From the NCBI GenBank assembly GCA_032871835.1, contig CM065300.1, positions 6,529,768 through 6,593,767 of the forward strand: a stretch of 64,000 nt of DNA. Direction: 5' to 3'. This DNA is from Dipteronia dyeriana (taxonomy: Eukaryota; Streptophyta; Magnoliopsida; Sapindales; Sapindaceae). Under the pieces are notes generated by a model. It was not told the origin of the DNA, did not search any database, and saw only the letters and a list, made by a program, of their open reading frames with translations. Shown piece by piece: positions 10,579-23,777 of the stretch. Each line of letters opens with the position of its first letter. Positions within the stretch are counted from its first letter, which is position 1. Made by a program: the position numbers and the translations under genes.

Positions 10579-12389
10579 AATCTGGTATACACAGAATAGA
10601 CAATGCATACATTCAATGGCTGCATGCCATGTGGTAAGAAGATCCGATGAGCAAGTTTCTTGCTACGTGGCATGCATCCGTTGGTTAGGATGCATTATGT
10701 TCTGTGTATGTAAGGTTTTCTTATATATACCTTATTAAGAAAAGAAAAAAAAAAAACAGAGAGGAGGTTGCTGTCAGGTTGTTATTAGTGTAAGATTTGG
10801 CGGCTGTACAGTTGGGAGAATGGGAGCATTTTATTAATCCACGTAGGCTGCTTGTGAAATCAATCAATTTCAACGAACACGCGCGTTCATGCGTCCGTGG
10901 ATGTGCCTTTTGGAATTAATTAGTTTTCCGTACTACTGCGTCTGAGTGTATGGGGATCTCCTTTTTTTTTCTTTTTTTCTTTTTTGTGGGGTCGGTGGTT
11001 GTGATTTGTGAATGAATGGTGATGGACTGATGGTGATTTCGGATTAGGAGAATAGTCGAATAAGCCAGTGGGCCCTACTTTCTGTAAATGAGCATAGAGT
11101 GGTATTTTTATCTTCTTACAGTTGTGCCCGCCATGTAGCAGGAACATTTGGTATATGTATGTATATGTTGTATAATGATTGGGGAATAAGAGAAGGGTGT
11201 CTATTTCCTGCTTCTCGAATTATGGTATAAATTTGCACACATGAATTATGGGATAAAGTAATAAAGTTGCATCGGTCACAATCGCTACGGATTTAAAGAA
11301 TTTTTCTAGAGAGTCCGGATCCTCTCCTAATTTATGTTTTTCTAGATTTTTATAACTTCTTTTTTTATATATATAACAGAACCGAATAGTCCTTAATTTA
11401 TTAAGGATTGGATATAAATTAAAATTTCAAATTTCAAACTTGAATAGATGAGGTGTTTGTTTTCTTTTCTTCTTTTTTTTCCTTGTATTAATTTTTTTTT
11501 TAAAAGATAAATTTACTTGATAACAATTAACTTTACTTTTGTACTATATTTTTTGTTCACTTTATTTTTATTTTTATTCTTAAAAATATATTATCTTTTG
11601 TGAATATTCTTTCGATCTTAAATTTAATTTAGTGATTCTTAAAAAAAAAAAAAAAAAAAGGATAAAACCAGTATGAAGTAAAATAATAATAATAATAATA
11701 ATTGATGGAAAGAGGTATATACTATATGCTTGAGTTGAGGGAATTGATGGAGGAGGGATCCAATGTTGTGATTGAACATTTTGAATTCACATTGATTTAC
11801 TGAATGGACTGATGGGAATCTCATTTTTTTTTGGGTGGGTCCGATCCAAAAACCTTTGTCGCGTTCCTGCCACATGATTCCGATTTCCAATTATAACAAT
11901 AAGATGTGCAAGTCTTTTTAATCTTCATACCCCACTCATCACCACCACCACAACCCCTAATTTTCTACCCCACTCGACAAAAAACATCTTTTCTAAATAT
12001 AACGTTCATGTTTAGTCTAAATCACCTTTTAACCTTTTGTGTTAAAAGGCCTAAAGCTTAATTGGCATCCCCATTTAAAAAAAAAAAAAAAAAGCTCCTA
12101 AAATCTAATAAGAGTATCAATCTTTTTTTTCCCTACACATTTTTAATTAATAATTGATACTTAACTTGTCGAATATGAGATTGAGAATTTTTAATTAATT
12201 GAAGAAAATATCATTGAAAAGGACTTAATTGAAAAAAGATATCTTTAAAAATGACTTATTGCATGTGACAGTCTACCTAAATATACTGATATAAGTCTAT
12301 TGTTCAATAATCAATAATATATTGTTTTGGTAGTTGAAGAATTTAATATATTTTTTTACCACCAATGTTCAAAGTTCAAACCTAATACG
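10452..12389. other. Intergenic, 3' side of IPT
   Basis: Contains a (TA)n run at about 10538-10575 and, around it, two similar direct copies of a short segment (GCAAGTTTTTTGCT and GCAAGTTTCTTGCTACGTGGCA). The rest is AT-rich with poly-A/T tracts (for example 11641-11659). No gene was seen. Confidence 0.5.
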
Positions 12390-13750
12390 TGGGGAGATCC
12401 CCAGGCCCGGTCATAGGTGGAATCCAATGAGGCAGCCGCTTAAGACACCCGATGATTAAGGACACTCAAACTGTAAAAATAAAATAAAAAAATTGAGTGG
12501 CGATATTTATACAGCTCGAAAACTGTATGTATATCCCAATTTAGTATATTTTTAAAAATTCAATATTACCCTTAGGTAAAATTATTTAAATGACTAAATA
12601 GTTTGGAAGTACGTACCAATAATAATTAATTGGTTTTATATTAATCCTTTGAAGAAGAAAAAAAAAGTTTCATATTAATTGTTTGATATGATAATAAAAA
12701 CATTTCTATTTTATCAAACCCTAACTTCTATTTAAAATATTAATTTTAATTTCTTTAAAAAAATACAAATTGATTAAGTTGAACAACAATTTACTGTTAT
12801 AATTGAGTGAAATAAAAATCAATACAAACAATAAACTTTCTATTGTAAAAAAAAAAAAAAAAAAACTCTCTTAGGAACAGAAGAATTGAGATACACTGTT
12901 ATGTGTTGAGAGCTAGTAGTTTTTCAATTCGGTGAAATTGGGGAATTATGAGCTTAAAAAAAATTAAAGAATGAAAAAAAAGTTTTAATGCAATGATAAA
13001 AAAAATTCAAACAATTTTTTACTGACATCAAATGTTTTTACAGGAGTTATAATATTTTTAAAGAGAAATTATTTATTTGAATAAAAAGATATAAAACAAT
13101 AAAAATTTAAATAAATCTAATTAGATAATAAAATAGTGGAGTGTGCTAACAAAAGTATAATATAGTAAAATAAAAAAAATGTATTTTTGGTATTAAGTGA
13201 GGTTTATTTATGAAACATAAAAATTTAAAATATTTTAGGGGTGTACATACAGTTTTTAAGGGGTTTCAATATCACCACTAAAAAAGATTTTGATTTCAGA
13301 TATAATCTATGTATGATTTTAAACTAACAAACCTATAAATGAGTTTAAATAGGTCTATCAAATATATAATTTTTATAAAAACTAACAAACTCATAAATGA
13401 GTTTAAAATAGACCCAACATTTTTTTTGTTAAGAAAAGCCCACAAATTATAAAACTCAATTCTCATTCTCAAGTTCTTCCACCGAGTCAAACATGAGTTG
13501 AATCATATTCCTAATATTAATTGTCTTTTGTATATCTAAAAAGGGAAAATGGTACAACATTACTTATACCACTTATCAGTAACCAGGCATTGATCAAAAA
13601 TCAAATTAGGGTTCTTCAAAACCCTTTTAAATTTTGCTACGAAAATTCATATTTCCAATACAAAATCTCAATTTGAAATCTCAGGTTTTGAAAATTCATT
13701 TTCTATAGTTCGTTTTGGGGCCCCAAAAATCTCAAGGCCGGCCCTCAAGA
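12390..13750. mobile_element. Possible hAT-like non-autonomous element
   Basis: The left edge contains CCAGGCCCGG followed by AATGAGGCAGCCGCTTAAGACACC; the right edge contains GGGGCCCCAAAAATCTC and AAGGCCGGCCCTCAAG. These words resemble the GGCCGGCCC-type ends of a common plant hAT-related family. The interior is AT-rich, without transposase. Exact ends and an 8-bp duplication were not resolved. A short tandem duplication (AACTAACAAACCTATAAATGAG and a variant) sits near 13320-13400. Confidence 0.4.
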
Positions 13751-14721
13751 CCCGTTACCTTGATTGAGAATTACATTTTGGGTCGACTCAATTGTTTCAA
13801 CTTCCAAAATAAAATAAAACAAATGGTCATTGTCATAAAGTTGTCCATACATTTTGTATTGGATTTTTAAATATCAAATTCTTTTATTAGTCGTATAATC
13901 GTTTAAATATTTATAAATATGAACCAAAAAATATATAAGAAACATCGATGATATTAAATTATTAATAGTTAGTTAGTTCATAAAACAAAATGGACATGGT
14001 ATAAAAGCCAACCCCAGTTTTAATATTGGAAACCATTAATTAATTGTTTTGTTTTTATTTAAGTCAATGATAGATCGTCATATAAATTAACACAACGATA
14101 AGGCCCAAGTTAGAAAAAGATAGATTCGAAGTCATTAAATATATACTTAAGAATAAGTACAAAACTAATTAAAAGGAAGAATAAGGTCAATTAAGGTCAA
14201 ACAACCTCGTGCATTTGAGAGCACCAATACCAAAACAAGCTAGTCATATCAATAATTAAGCATTTAGTATAACATATCTACTTGTTAATCATTGATAATT
14301 CTTGTCAAACATAATATATATAATCATTTCACTAATTTTTTATTTATATATATAAAAATAAAACAGTACAAATGGCACCATTGACAATAATATATAGTTT
14401 TCACATTGTGTTCGGTGTTTCTGAGAGTAGATATTTTTCGATTATAAAAGTATAAATTTAAAACGTTCACATATTATTTAAATTTGAGAGATTCAGATAG
14501 GATCATGACCCGTTTGATCTCAATGTTTTTTTTCCTTTAATTACCATCTCAATCGAGAGAGTTGGAACCACATGCAGCATTTAAATTATTGATCATGAGC
14601 TAAGCCAAATTAATATTCAAATCTTCACATGACAGATAATTCCACCGAGTACTGATGGTCTATATAGAGGTAGTCATTGACTGCAAACTACAAAGATAGC
14701 TTATTTTAACCTTTTCAATAA

Positions 14722-14761
<40 letters not shown>

Positions 14762-17700
14762 TTCGATACAGACTTTTTACGATACACACTTTAAGTATAT
14801 TTGATGAAATTTAATGGAAATTATTGAATTCTGATGTAATTTTTTGTATTGATGATAAAAAAACGAAATACATTTATAGAAAAAAAATTGAAAAAAAATC
14901 GGGTACAAGATTTTTTTTTTAAATTTTTTTTTTTTTAAGATAAAACATTTAAAAATAAGGAAATATCAGAAAAATTGTTCTCGAATCCAAAAAAATTTCA
15001 AATTTTTATCAAACTTGTATTTTAATTTTCTTAAGATGCATACAAAAAATCTTATTGAAAATGTAATTTCGTACTTATTGTATTAAAATAAGAGGATACC
15101 GATAGAAAAAGTTTTTTATATAGAAAAATCACATTCAACTTAAAAGAAACATATGAATGTCAATAAAATCCCCAAAACATTTGCATATCGTGATTATAGC
15201 ATAATATATAATTATATGGGTAAAATTTGAAACTAACCTTAAAATTAAAGGAGTTACTATATATCTACCAAGCATTAGGGTTTTGACTGTTTACCGAACA
15301 ACCCACCATTTGGATAGGAATACCCTTAATGGTTTTTGAAATAAAAAGTTATATTTTTTAAAAAAAAGTACTTTTATTTTTTTTTATTGGAGGCCATTGG
15401 AAGTCGGCGATCGAGAGCCTCCGTTTGAGGTTACCCGGTCTAAAAAAATTGAAAAAGAAGAAGAAAGAAAGAAAGAATCAATGGTGTGTTGAATCAATAT
15501 GTGTTTTAATTCCTAGCGTATTTAATCTATGTGTATTTAATTCAAAAAATTAAAATGAAGAAGACAAAGGAGAAGAAGAAGAAAGAAGACAAATTTCAGT
15601 GGTATGATTAATCTTTAGCCTGTTTAATATATATATATAATTCCTAGCATGTTTAATTCATATATAGTGTTTAATCTATATGTGTTTATCTAGTTTGTTT
15701 AATATATATATGTTTAATTTCCCAATGTGTTTAATCCAAAATAACTAAACACCCCGAATTTTGTTGTTCTTCTCATTTTTTTTTTGTACGGCCAGTGTCG
15801 TCCATTGAAGGTTTAGGCGACCTCTGATTCCGATGGAGATCGAAACCTCAATCGGAGGTCGTGCAAACCTCTATTAGAGGTCACATCTAGCCGTGTGACC
15901 TCTAATAATAATAATAATAATTTAAAAATAAGTTTTTTAAAATAAAATTAATTTTAAAAATAATAAAAACACTAATTCATGGTAAGAATAGAAAACTCTT
16001 TAATTATATGGTTAGAAAAATATACTTCCTCTAATATTATATCAACATATACATCTCATTCTTTGTCACTATTGTTAAATTTAATTTATTTCTTGAGCAA
16101 AAATATATATTTTTAGTAAGATTTTACACTTTAAATTATTGTCGGTCATTTTCAAGAGAATTGGGACAAAACAATAAGCATACAAGAAAAACGATAGAGA
16201 GCATACATAAAAGTTCTATCATAAATCTTTTTTGTTTTTCTACGATTATTTGTATGTTCTTCTTTTATAGTGTATACAAAGGTGAAGGGGGTTGGATGAG
16301 GTTGGAAAATTTCCATTATTGACTAGAGCAATGCTTATCACCGTTAATACACTAATCATCACATTTTCCATTTTAGAGAAATTACAAAATAAAGATCAAA
16401 CGGTGCTCCATCAATCTCTTTCTTATTCATCAACAAGTGTCAATCCTCAAATACGTACAACATTGTGCAATTTTTTGTAGTTTTCTCAAAATTTAATGTT
16501 TTAATTTGTTTAGAGTCGGTCAAACTATCTTGTGATTTTATATGTCTCTATATGTGTCAAAACTATCTATCTATATATAGACCGGCATGAATTGCTACAA
16601 AAAAAAATTGACAATTTGTTTTTGTGCAAGTTTTTAATATATTAGACTCGATAAATTACAAATTACAGGCAATTAATTAGTTGAATGAATTATTGCGATT
16701 TTGTCACTAATTTTAATATACATCCTCATATCATAACATATCGTTACATATAAAGAACAATAAGTTGAGCAGAATTTGATCTCAAGACCTCTTAATAATT
16801 ATATAATAATAACTTTTATGAAAAGGTCGAAAAACGTCATCAAAGAGTAGGCAGGGCCGGCATGCGTGCAGCCAAAAGAGGTCTAGATCATGGGTTGAAT
16901 TCATCCCAATATGCAGTAACCATCAACTTCAATATTCCAAATGAATCTTCTATACGTTGTATAAGTACTCTTTCCTTCAAACTAATCAATAATTATTTAA
17001 TTTGACTTGAAAACTATATATCTTCAACGTGTAGTACGTTTGGTAGAATTTAATTTATATGTGGTGCTGTTTTTGGACCGATCAGCTTCAATTCAGAGAA
17101 AGTTGATGATTCACCAATCGCCAAAAATAATTGACCAGCTTGTCTGTCTGTGGTGGAGAGCTGATTTGAAGGTTCCACCATGTCATTATTAAATGATATG
17201 ATCGATATATAGCCATATAGGTAGCTAGTAGAAAATTGGTCCCTAGCTATAAGACGATATTGCATGCATGAATATGGTGGAATCAAGTATATATTCAACC
17301 GAGAGGGACTTTGATGGCAGCAGCTAGGGATGTGATATGGTAACCACCCAAACGAAACAACCACTCACTATTGTTTGCTGCAATGCTCGTTATTTTTTTA
17401 CACCAGCCACCACCTCTCAACAAAATTCAGATTATGCTTATCTTCAAATTTCTATATCGATCTACATATATGAATTTTGTGGTCGTATTTAATTTTCTAA
17501 CTGATTTGCTCATCTTAATCATCAACTCAGCTTTGCCATATATAAATGGCTCTTAAATTTATTTGTTTATTCTATTATTATGTACTCGATCTTAGTTAGC
17601 ACCAAAGTCAAAGATTTAACGCTTTCACGCAAGAAAATGTTGATTGCCCAACGAAATAGGTTTGAACATTTAAGATTTTTGAGTGTAATAGGGAATCTCC

Positions 17701-17901
17701 ATCGGCACTTCGGTTGACCCGAGGAAAATCTTATACCAATTTATAATTTAGATAAAGAGGAATACTAATCCAAAACACTACTCCACTGACTAGAGTATTT
17801 TTTTTTTTCAGTTCTCTCACAAATTGAGTCATGTTGCATTGCTATCGGCGGGGTTAGTATTTTTGACACTGACCGATCAGTTTCTAAATATTGTTCAATG
17901 C
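13751..17901. other. Intergenic with low-complexity and degenerate repeats
   Basis: A (CT)n/(TA)n compound microsatellite lies at 14722-14761. Around 15490-15730 there are many degenerate copies of TGTTTAAT(T/C). Around 15390-15425 and 15780-15905 there are GC-richer pieces with repeated GGAGGTC / GACCTC words, including the palindrome-like CCTCTATTAGAGG, probably part of an unidentified element. The piece near 16855 (CAGGGCCGGCATGCG) resembles a hAT end. No credible gene was seen; open frames of 60-104 codons here show no recognisable features. Confidence 0.45.
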
Positions 17902-17904
17902 TAA

Positions 17905-18402
17905 GAGCATCTCCAATACAATGTTATTTGAGTGCGTTAATGCTATAATTTGATATAAGGTGAAAAAAAAAACATACTTAAATACAATGTCAAATGTTGT
18001 ATAAAATTTGCCATATGTTATTCTTTGTACCAAATTTAGCATAAAGAATAGCATATGTCAAATTTGATACAATAATAAATATTATTTTTTTAATTACAAA
18101 AATATCATTTTTTTAATTACAAAAATATCATTGTATAATAATATTGAATATATAAATTGTTGACTTTCATAATTTTAAATAATAAAAAATATCATATAAG
18201 TTGAATACATTAATTATATTTGTTGATTTCTATAATTTTAAATAAAATAAAAATAGCATTTCAAATAGAATTATGTATTGAACTATAATGCTAAAATTAT
18301 GTGTCAAATATAGTATTTTACTATTTTTTATATCAAATATAGTTTTTACTATTTTTTATGTCAAATTTAGCATTGACATTGACATATACATTGGAGATGG
18401 TC
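17905..18402. mobile_element. Tourist-like MITE (PIF/Harbinger type)
   Basis: A TAA trinucleotide flanks both sides (17902-17904, 18403-18405). The ends are inverted repeats: GAGCATCTCCAAT on the left and, in complement, GACCATCTCCAAT on the right. The 498-bp interior is AT-rich with repeats of TTTAGCATA/GTCAAAT and has no coding capacity. The end motif and 3-bp TAA duplication are characteristic of Tourist-like MITEs. Confidence 0.7.
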
Positions 18403-18445
18403 TAAATATATTATCCCAACACACTCTCTTTTCTTTCTTTGACAA

Positions 18446-19186
18446 ATGTCAATATTTTGCTTTTTGACATGAAAGTTGAATTATAATAAATGGTTTGTCT
18501 GCTCATATTATTTATGACTCAAACAATACTTTCTCTTTTCAAACTGCCCTTTTACTTTTTACCAATTATAATTTATAATCTTTGTATCTAATTTAAAAAA
18601 TATTTTTAAGTGTGTGTATATATATATATATATTACCAATTATAATTTATAATCTTTTTATCTAATTTAAAAAATATTTTTAAGTGTGTGTGTGTATATA
18701 TATATATGTGTGTGTGTGTGTGTTTTGTGTATAATGATTTTTACAATCAATTTTTTCATATTAAATAGATGTTGAATGAAATAAATGGAAATATAATATT
18801 TTTTAAAAGTAATTATGTTTTTTAAAGGAGAACAAATGATGTTTATAAGTAAAAATAAAAAAACTCAAAAGGATTCCATAAAGAATTAGATGAAATAAAA
18901 TACAAATTATATTTGGTATAAATTATGTTTTTTAAGGAATATAAATGATGTTTAGGAGTAAAATAAAAACGCAATTTAAAAAAAACAAGGATTTTTGAGA
19001 AAAATCTATTGTTTTTCATATCTAAAAAAGAAAAGAAAAGAATTAGATGAAACAGATTACAAATTATAATTAATAAAAAAGGACAATTTGGGATGAGAAT
19101 GTTTTGTTTAAGTAAAAAATAATATGAGTAGACAAACCATTTATTATGGCTCAACTTTCATATCAAAAAGTAAAATATTGACACTT
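18446..19186. mobile_element. Inverted-repeat element of unknown class
   Basis: Arms of roughly 100-150 bases are inverted copies (left 18446 onwards, right ending about 19186), sharing words such as GTCAATATTTT, ATGAAAGTTGA and AATAAATGGTTTGTCT. Inside are two tandem duplications: a segment ACCAATTATAATTTATAATC.. repeated at about 18560 and 18635 with TG/TA microsatellites, and AATGATGTTTA.. repeated at about 18836 and 18946. The long arms suggest a Mutator-like MITE, but a 9-bp duplication was not identified. Confidence 0.5.
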
Positions 19187-19249
19187 AAACCATTTATTAT
19201 GCTGATTAGAATTTCTAAATCTTTCCATCAATAATATGACCTGCAAAGT

Positions 19250-20535
19250 TATATAGCACTCTTTGAGAATAGATTTGTGAAATTAGCACTACTTTAATAA
19301 CTCTAGTTTAAATAGTACCAAATATGAGATTTGGATAAAAATACCCCCACTCATCTATCTTTTCTCTTATCAGTCCTTTTCTTTTTTTAATTCAGAAACA
19401 ACCATTAATGGAGCTTCAAGCTCTATCAATGGAGTTGCCGCTGCCAACCGGTGAGTTGACGGACAAAACCATCGAAAAAACGTTTGTCCAATGCCAATCG
19501 TTGTAACTGTAGTGTTTGTTTTCAGTTTCGAAATATGTGGAGAGAGAAACGAAATCAAACACGAACTGTCGTCGATCCTTCATCATCAGATCTGTGACGA
19601 TCAATTGCGAATATGATGAAACCGATGACACCAACGAACTCGGCATCGTCCGATCTTTCAGATTCATCTATCTTCGGAGTCGATGGGCACCGTCGTCGGC
19701 TCGTCGCTTTCACCATTGATGGAGGTCGAACAGACCTCCATCGCTATGAAGAAGAAGATGTAAAATGAATTAAGTCTCGAAAAAGCACAAATAAGTCTCG
19801 AAAACACATGAATAAGTCTCGAAAACGCATGAATAAGTCTCGGGTATTCATAAATAAGTCTCGAAATAAAGTAAATAAGTATTCATAAATTAAGTCTTGA
19901 ATAAGAGTAATAAATCTCGGGTATTCATAAATTAAGTCTCGAATAAGTGTAGTAAGTCCCGGGTATTCATAAATTAAGTGTCGAATAAGTGTAGTTAGTC
20001 TCAGGTATTCATAAATAAGTCTCGAATTGGAACAAATAATTTTGGTTTTTTTTTAAAAAAAAATCAACACCAGCCACCGTTCGTCTTCTCCGATTCGACA
20101 AACCCAAACTCAAACCCACCAATTTAAGATTCATACAAACCCCCATTCATATTCAACAAACTCACCATTCACATCAAAATCAACAAATTCACAATATAAA
20201 CTAAATTGAAAACTCAAAATCAACCAAAACGAAATTAATATCTCAAAATCAACAAAATCAAAATTGAATAAAACAGCAAAAGACTTTTTTTTTCCAAAAA
20301 TATTGTCTTTTCCAAAAATATCGCCTTCCAGAACTCTTGTCGACCCAGTTCTGTCGAAGTCTCCGTCAAGAGAGAGAGAGAGGGGTAGTTTGAGAGAATG
20401 GAAAGAAAGAGAGAGTTAAAAAAAAAAACAATTGGGGCCATTGTTGTCTCATCACCTACTTTGATGCTAATAAAACATGAGTTATTAAAGTCGTGTTAGT
20501 TACACATATCAAAATTGAAAAAGTGCTATATACCC
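19250..20535. mobile_element. Long terminal-inverted-repeat element with cargo and minisatellite
   Basis: The left edge (TATATAGCACTCTTTGAGAA, then CTACTTTAATAACTC) is matched in inverted orientation at the right edge (GAGTTATTAAAGTCGTGTTAG, then AAAAAGTGCTATATA), giving arms of about 60-80 bases. The interior has a GC-richer, coding-like part (19400-19750, open in both directions, 67-103 codons, not recognised) and a degenerate minisatellite. This layout resembles a Pack-MULE or similar gene-capturing element. No target duplication was resolved and no transposase is present. Confidence 0.5.
19765..20035. repeat. Degenerate minisatellite, core AATAAGTCTCGAA
   Basis: About a dozen copies of a core (A)ATAAGTCTCG(AA/GG), many followed by TATTCATA or CACATG spacers, repeat at roughly 20-40 base intervals. 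Spacing and sequence drift towards the right, so it is an old imperfect tandem array. Confidence 0.8.
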
Positions 20536-21794
20536 CTATTTCCTCTCAATAATATTAAAGCTCATTTAATTGTAAAATTAAAGAGGTGAGATAATGAAAT
20601 AATTGTGTATTTGTGTTTATTATGATTTGTCATAAAATAGATACATATTGACTTTAGATAATTGTATTAGAGATGTGAATATATATTTCTTTATTTATTT
20701 TTTCAAAAGTAGACTCACAATAAATAAAAATGCTATTGTGATACTATTTAAAAACTAAAAAAAAATAAAAAATAATATTAGAGATATCCTTATCAAATAA
20801 GTAAAAGAGAGTGGAATAAGAAAGTGTATTGAGAGAGTGTATTTAGTATTCCTCTTCGGATAAAAAGAACCGTGATCAACTCGAGTTGCATAAAAAGTAG
20901 AAACACACGAGTATAATTATTGGTGTTGAATATTGTATTGTATCACCCTATACATATGTGTAGCACGTACCCGAATAGCTTGTGGGTTTGACATTTATAG
21001 TTGGTGTGGGTTTTCAAACAGAATCAATAGTGTTGTTTAACTCATAGGTTTGTAGCTTAGCCCGAAGTTATTGGTTACTAACCCGAGCAACCTGGGAATG
21101 ATCACGACTAACACCTAATGGGCTTGGGCCTGCTTGTTGACCGAAGGTTCAGGCCCATGATTGGGATGGCATTCATTGCACCCCGTATCGGGGGGTTTCT
21201 AAATGTCCCCATGGGCCATCCTCTTGGTCACGTTTTAGCCGCCCAAATGTTAGGTGAAATCAATATACATGCATACATGAATTCTCAGTATCATACATAT
21301 GCAAAATTAGAAACACGATTTTGTTTAGAAGCTCTTGAACTGAACAATTTTGAATCAAACCCCTACAAGAATTCATGAGATTGGTCTATTATTATGCCAT
21401 TAACATCTATATAATAATATCATGGGTTCAGATCTATTTTTCTCTAAAATCTTAAATTATTATATTATCATATATATACACTTTATAACTAAAGGAATTC
21501 ATGATATCATATAAACAAATCGAGACGAGTTGATCCGCTATATTTACACTATACGATTACGGATTAGATTCTTCTCTTTTCCTTAAAAACCTATATATAT
21601 ATATATATATAATTGTATTTTAATTACAAAATGAAATTATTTGAGTAGAAAAAAATCGAATTTAGATTTTTAATTTGTTTATCCTTTCTATTAAAATTTT
21701 GAATACAAGTATTTACTAGTAAAATTGGGGAAGAATTGTATTAGTTTACAGTAGCAGGCTAGCAGCGTCGTTTCAGGAATCACAAGGGTTTTAG
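20536..21794. other. Intergenic, promoter side of the RRM gene
   Basis: AT-rich. An open stretch at 21118-21378 (86 codons, + strand) has somewhat higher GC but no motif I recognise and no clear gene context, so it is not called. A TA run lies at 21594-21611. The last 100 bases are presumably promoter/5' UTR. Confidence 0.4.
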
Positions 21795-22901
21795 ATGGCA
21801 CTGTTGTGGCCATGTCCATTTTCCTTTATTCCATCGTCACTTCAATCCCACAAGTACTCTGCAATTCCCACACTACTATTTTCGAAAACCCTAATTCCCA
21901 AAACCCTAACCCGTAATGATTCTTCTTCAGCTTCAGTTTCTGTTTTGCCCAGTAACTGCCACCGTTCTCTCCAAAGGGTTTACTCAGGCTCTTCAACTGG
22001 AATTAACTCCGATACTTCTCTATCTAATGGGGTTTTCATCAAAGGTAAAGTTGCGATTTTTAAGAGCTAGTTTATATGTTATTCCTCTATTGTTCTTGTT
22101 AAAGCTTGCTTGAAAAACAGAATTTGATTCCTGAAAAAGAACTAGTTGCAAGGTTTATATCTAGTTTGTTTTTGCATTGTCGTTTTTTTTTTCTTTTCGA
22201 AATCTATGGAGTAAAATTGAATATTTTGATGCAGGACTACCGGAATCAGCAACGGAGGGACGATTGAAGAAGGTTTTTTTACAATTTGGGGAAGTTTCCC
22301 AAGGTGCATTTTCTCTGCTTCTCTGCTATTTTATTAGGTTTGTGGATTGTTTACAAATTTAGAGCCTCCGAGTAATGTTTCATGGACACAGCACAATGCT
22401 TTTGCCTCGTTTGATCTGATGTCAAATAGTTTTTGGTATCGGAGAGGATTTGTTTGTAGGAATATAGTGTAATCTTAAGAGTCTATCAGTTAATGTTGTT
22501 GAGTGTTGCTTGCAAAGAATGGTTGATTTATAGCTTCGTATTATTTGGGAATTTTAAGGCTGAAATGAGTCTGTTATCATGTTGGTGTCTAATTCTTTGT
22601 CATATTCTTGCAGTCAAAGTTGTTGTAGATAAAATGCATATGCAGCCATTAGGATCTGCATTTGTTTGGTTTACGAGAAAAGAGTCTCCCCAGTTGGCCG
22701 TGGAAGAGATGAATGGAAAGGTATGTGTTTTAGTGGCTTGAGATCGCTTCCATAACTAGAAAACAAATGTAGTAAAATCCATCTCATTGCTTGTGAACCT
22801 TTTGGCTGTTTCAGTTTTTCGATGGCAGGTTTATCTTGGTTAAGATTGCGGAAACTAGATTGTCCAAAAGTAGAGGGAAGATAACACCATACAGGTTCTA
22901 A
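21795..22901 (+). CDS. Small organelle-type RRM RNA-binding protein
   Basis: Four exons: 21795-22044, 22235-22303, 22614-22720, 22815-22901, all with GT-AG borders and continuous phase, giving 170 residues. A Ser/Arg-rich, acid-poor N-terminus of about 75 residues looks like a chloroplast or mitochondrial transit peptide. It is followed by one RRM: RNP2-like 'VFIKGLP', then 'LKKVFLQFGEVSQVKVVVDK', RNP1-like 'LGSAFVWF', and 'AVEEMNGKFFDGRFILVKIA'. The domain binds single-stranded RNA; plant single-RRM organelle proteins of this kind act in RNA editing or processing, but the exact role here is inferred. A truncated copy of its introns and downstream region lies at 26.8-29.3 kb. Confidence 0.88.
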
Positions 22902-23777
22902 CTTCAACCATGCTTTGATAAAGCTTGTCCAACCGAGGAAGTGGCAAAGCATTTTCAGAGCAGCTTACCAAGTAGCAAATCTGAATATAGAAATGTTTGC
23001 TGCTAAGTTAGAAATGTTGTCACAACCAATACCATGAAGATTAGCTCATACTCATATAGGCGATCTTTATAACATGAAGAGAAGATATCGGAGAATGTAT
23101 AATGTACTTGAACACAACCAGCCATTAACGACATTTTCAAGTTCAAGTTGCGCAATCTAGGAACTTGTAGACACTGAAGAAATGGCCGTTGCTTGTTAGA
23201 GATATGGAATTTTAACCATCAAAGATTAGATGAAGAAACATGTTGAATTTGTTTTCAATATTGTATGTAAACATAAGAGAATAATGACTCCAGTTTTAGG
23301 CAAACCTCCAGATATTTATGTGGTTTGTAGTCTTGTAGAAGATGATGGTTAAGATCTAAAATATAATGGTTGTGTTTAGATGGGTACTTATCATGATTTG
23401 GGTTGATTTCTGTTAAAATTTGTAGGTCTATGCTTCACATAGTTGCCAGCTTTGTCAAATTTATTATGGTTTCTCTCCTGTACATCGTTGTTTTAATTGT
23501 TTTAGTAAGAATTTATTTTCAGAAAAGTATAGAAACCTATTTTTCAATACCCTAATATATAAAGGAGTTTTTATGCGAGGGATGCCACGCTTTTCTTTTC
23601 TTTTTTCTCTTTCTTATGGGATTCGACTCTAAATGTTGTAATATTCTCGGAATCTCATACGAAAAAAAAAGCACAGATATCTAAAACTAACAAAAATGGA
23701 TAAATAGTTATACACATCCTATATTTTTTGGTGTGTGACAGTCCAGTAGTTCTCCAAATCTCTGAAGACCATGATTT
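22902..23777 (+). other. 3' UTR and downstream flank of the RRM gene
   Basis: No further gene was seen. The region from about 23010 to 23580 is the source-like counterpart of the partial duplicate at 28834-29250 (shared words GAATAATGACTCCA, GTGGTTTGTAGTC, TAGAAGATGATGGTT, TTGTTTTAATTGTTTTAGT). Confidence 0.6.

Noticed and set aside
17050..17364. 104-codon minus-strand frame
   Set aside because: No recognised motif, no gene context, composition like the AT-rich flanks.
19765..20035. CRISPR-like array
   Set aside because: Repeats are imperfect, spacing is irregular, spacers are not unique, and the DNA is from a plant nuclear genome; it is a minisatellite.
21118..21378. 86-codon + strand frame upstream of the RRM gene
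   Set aside because: Slightly GC-richer and worth a translated search, but no motif was recognised and no transcript signals were seen, so it is not called a gene.
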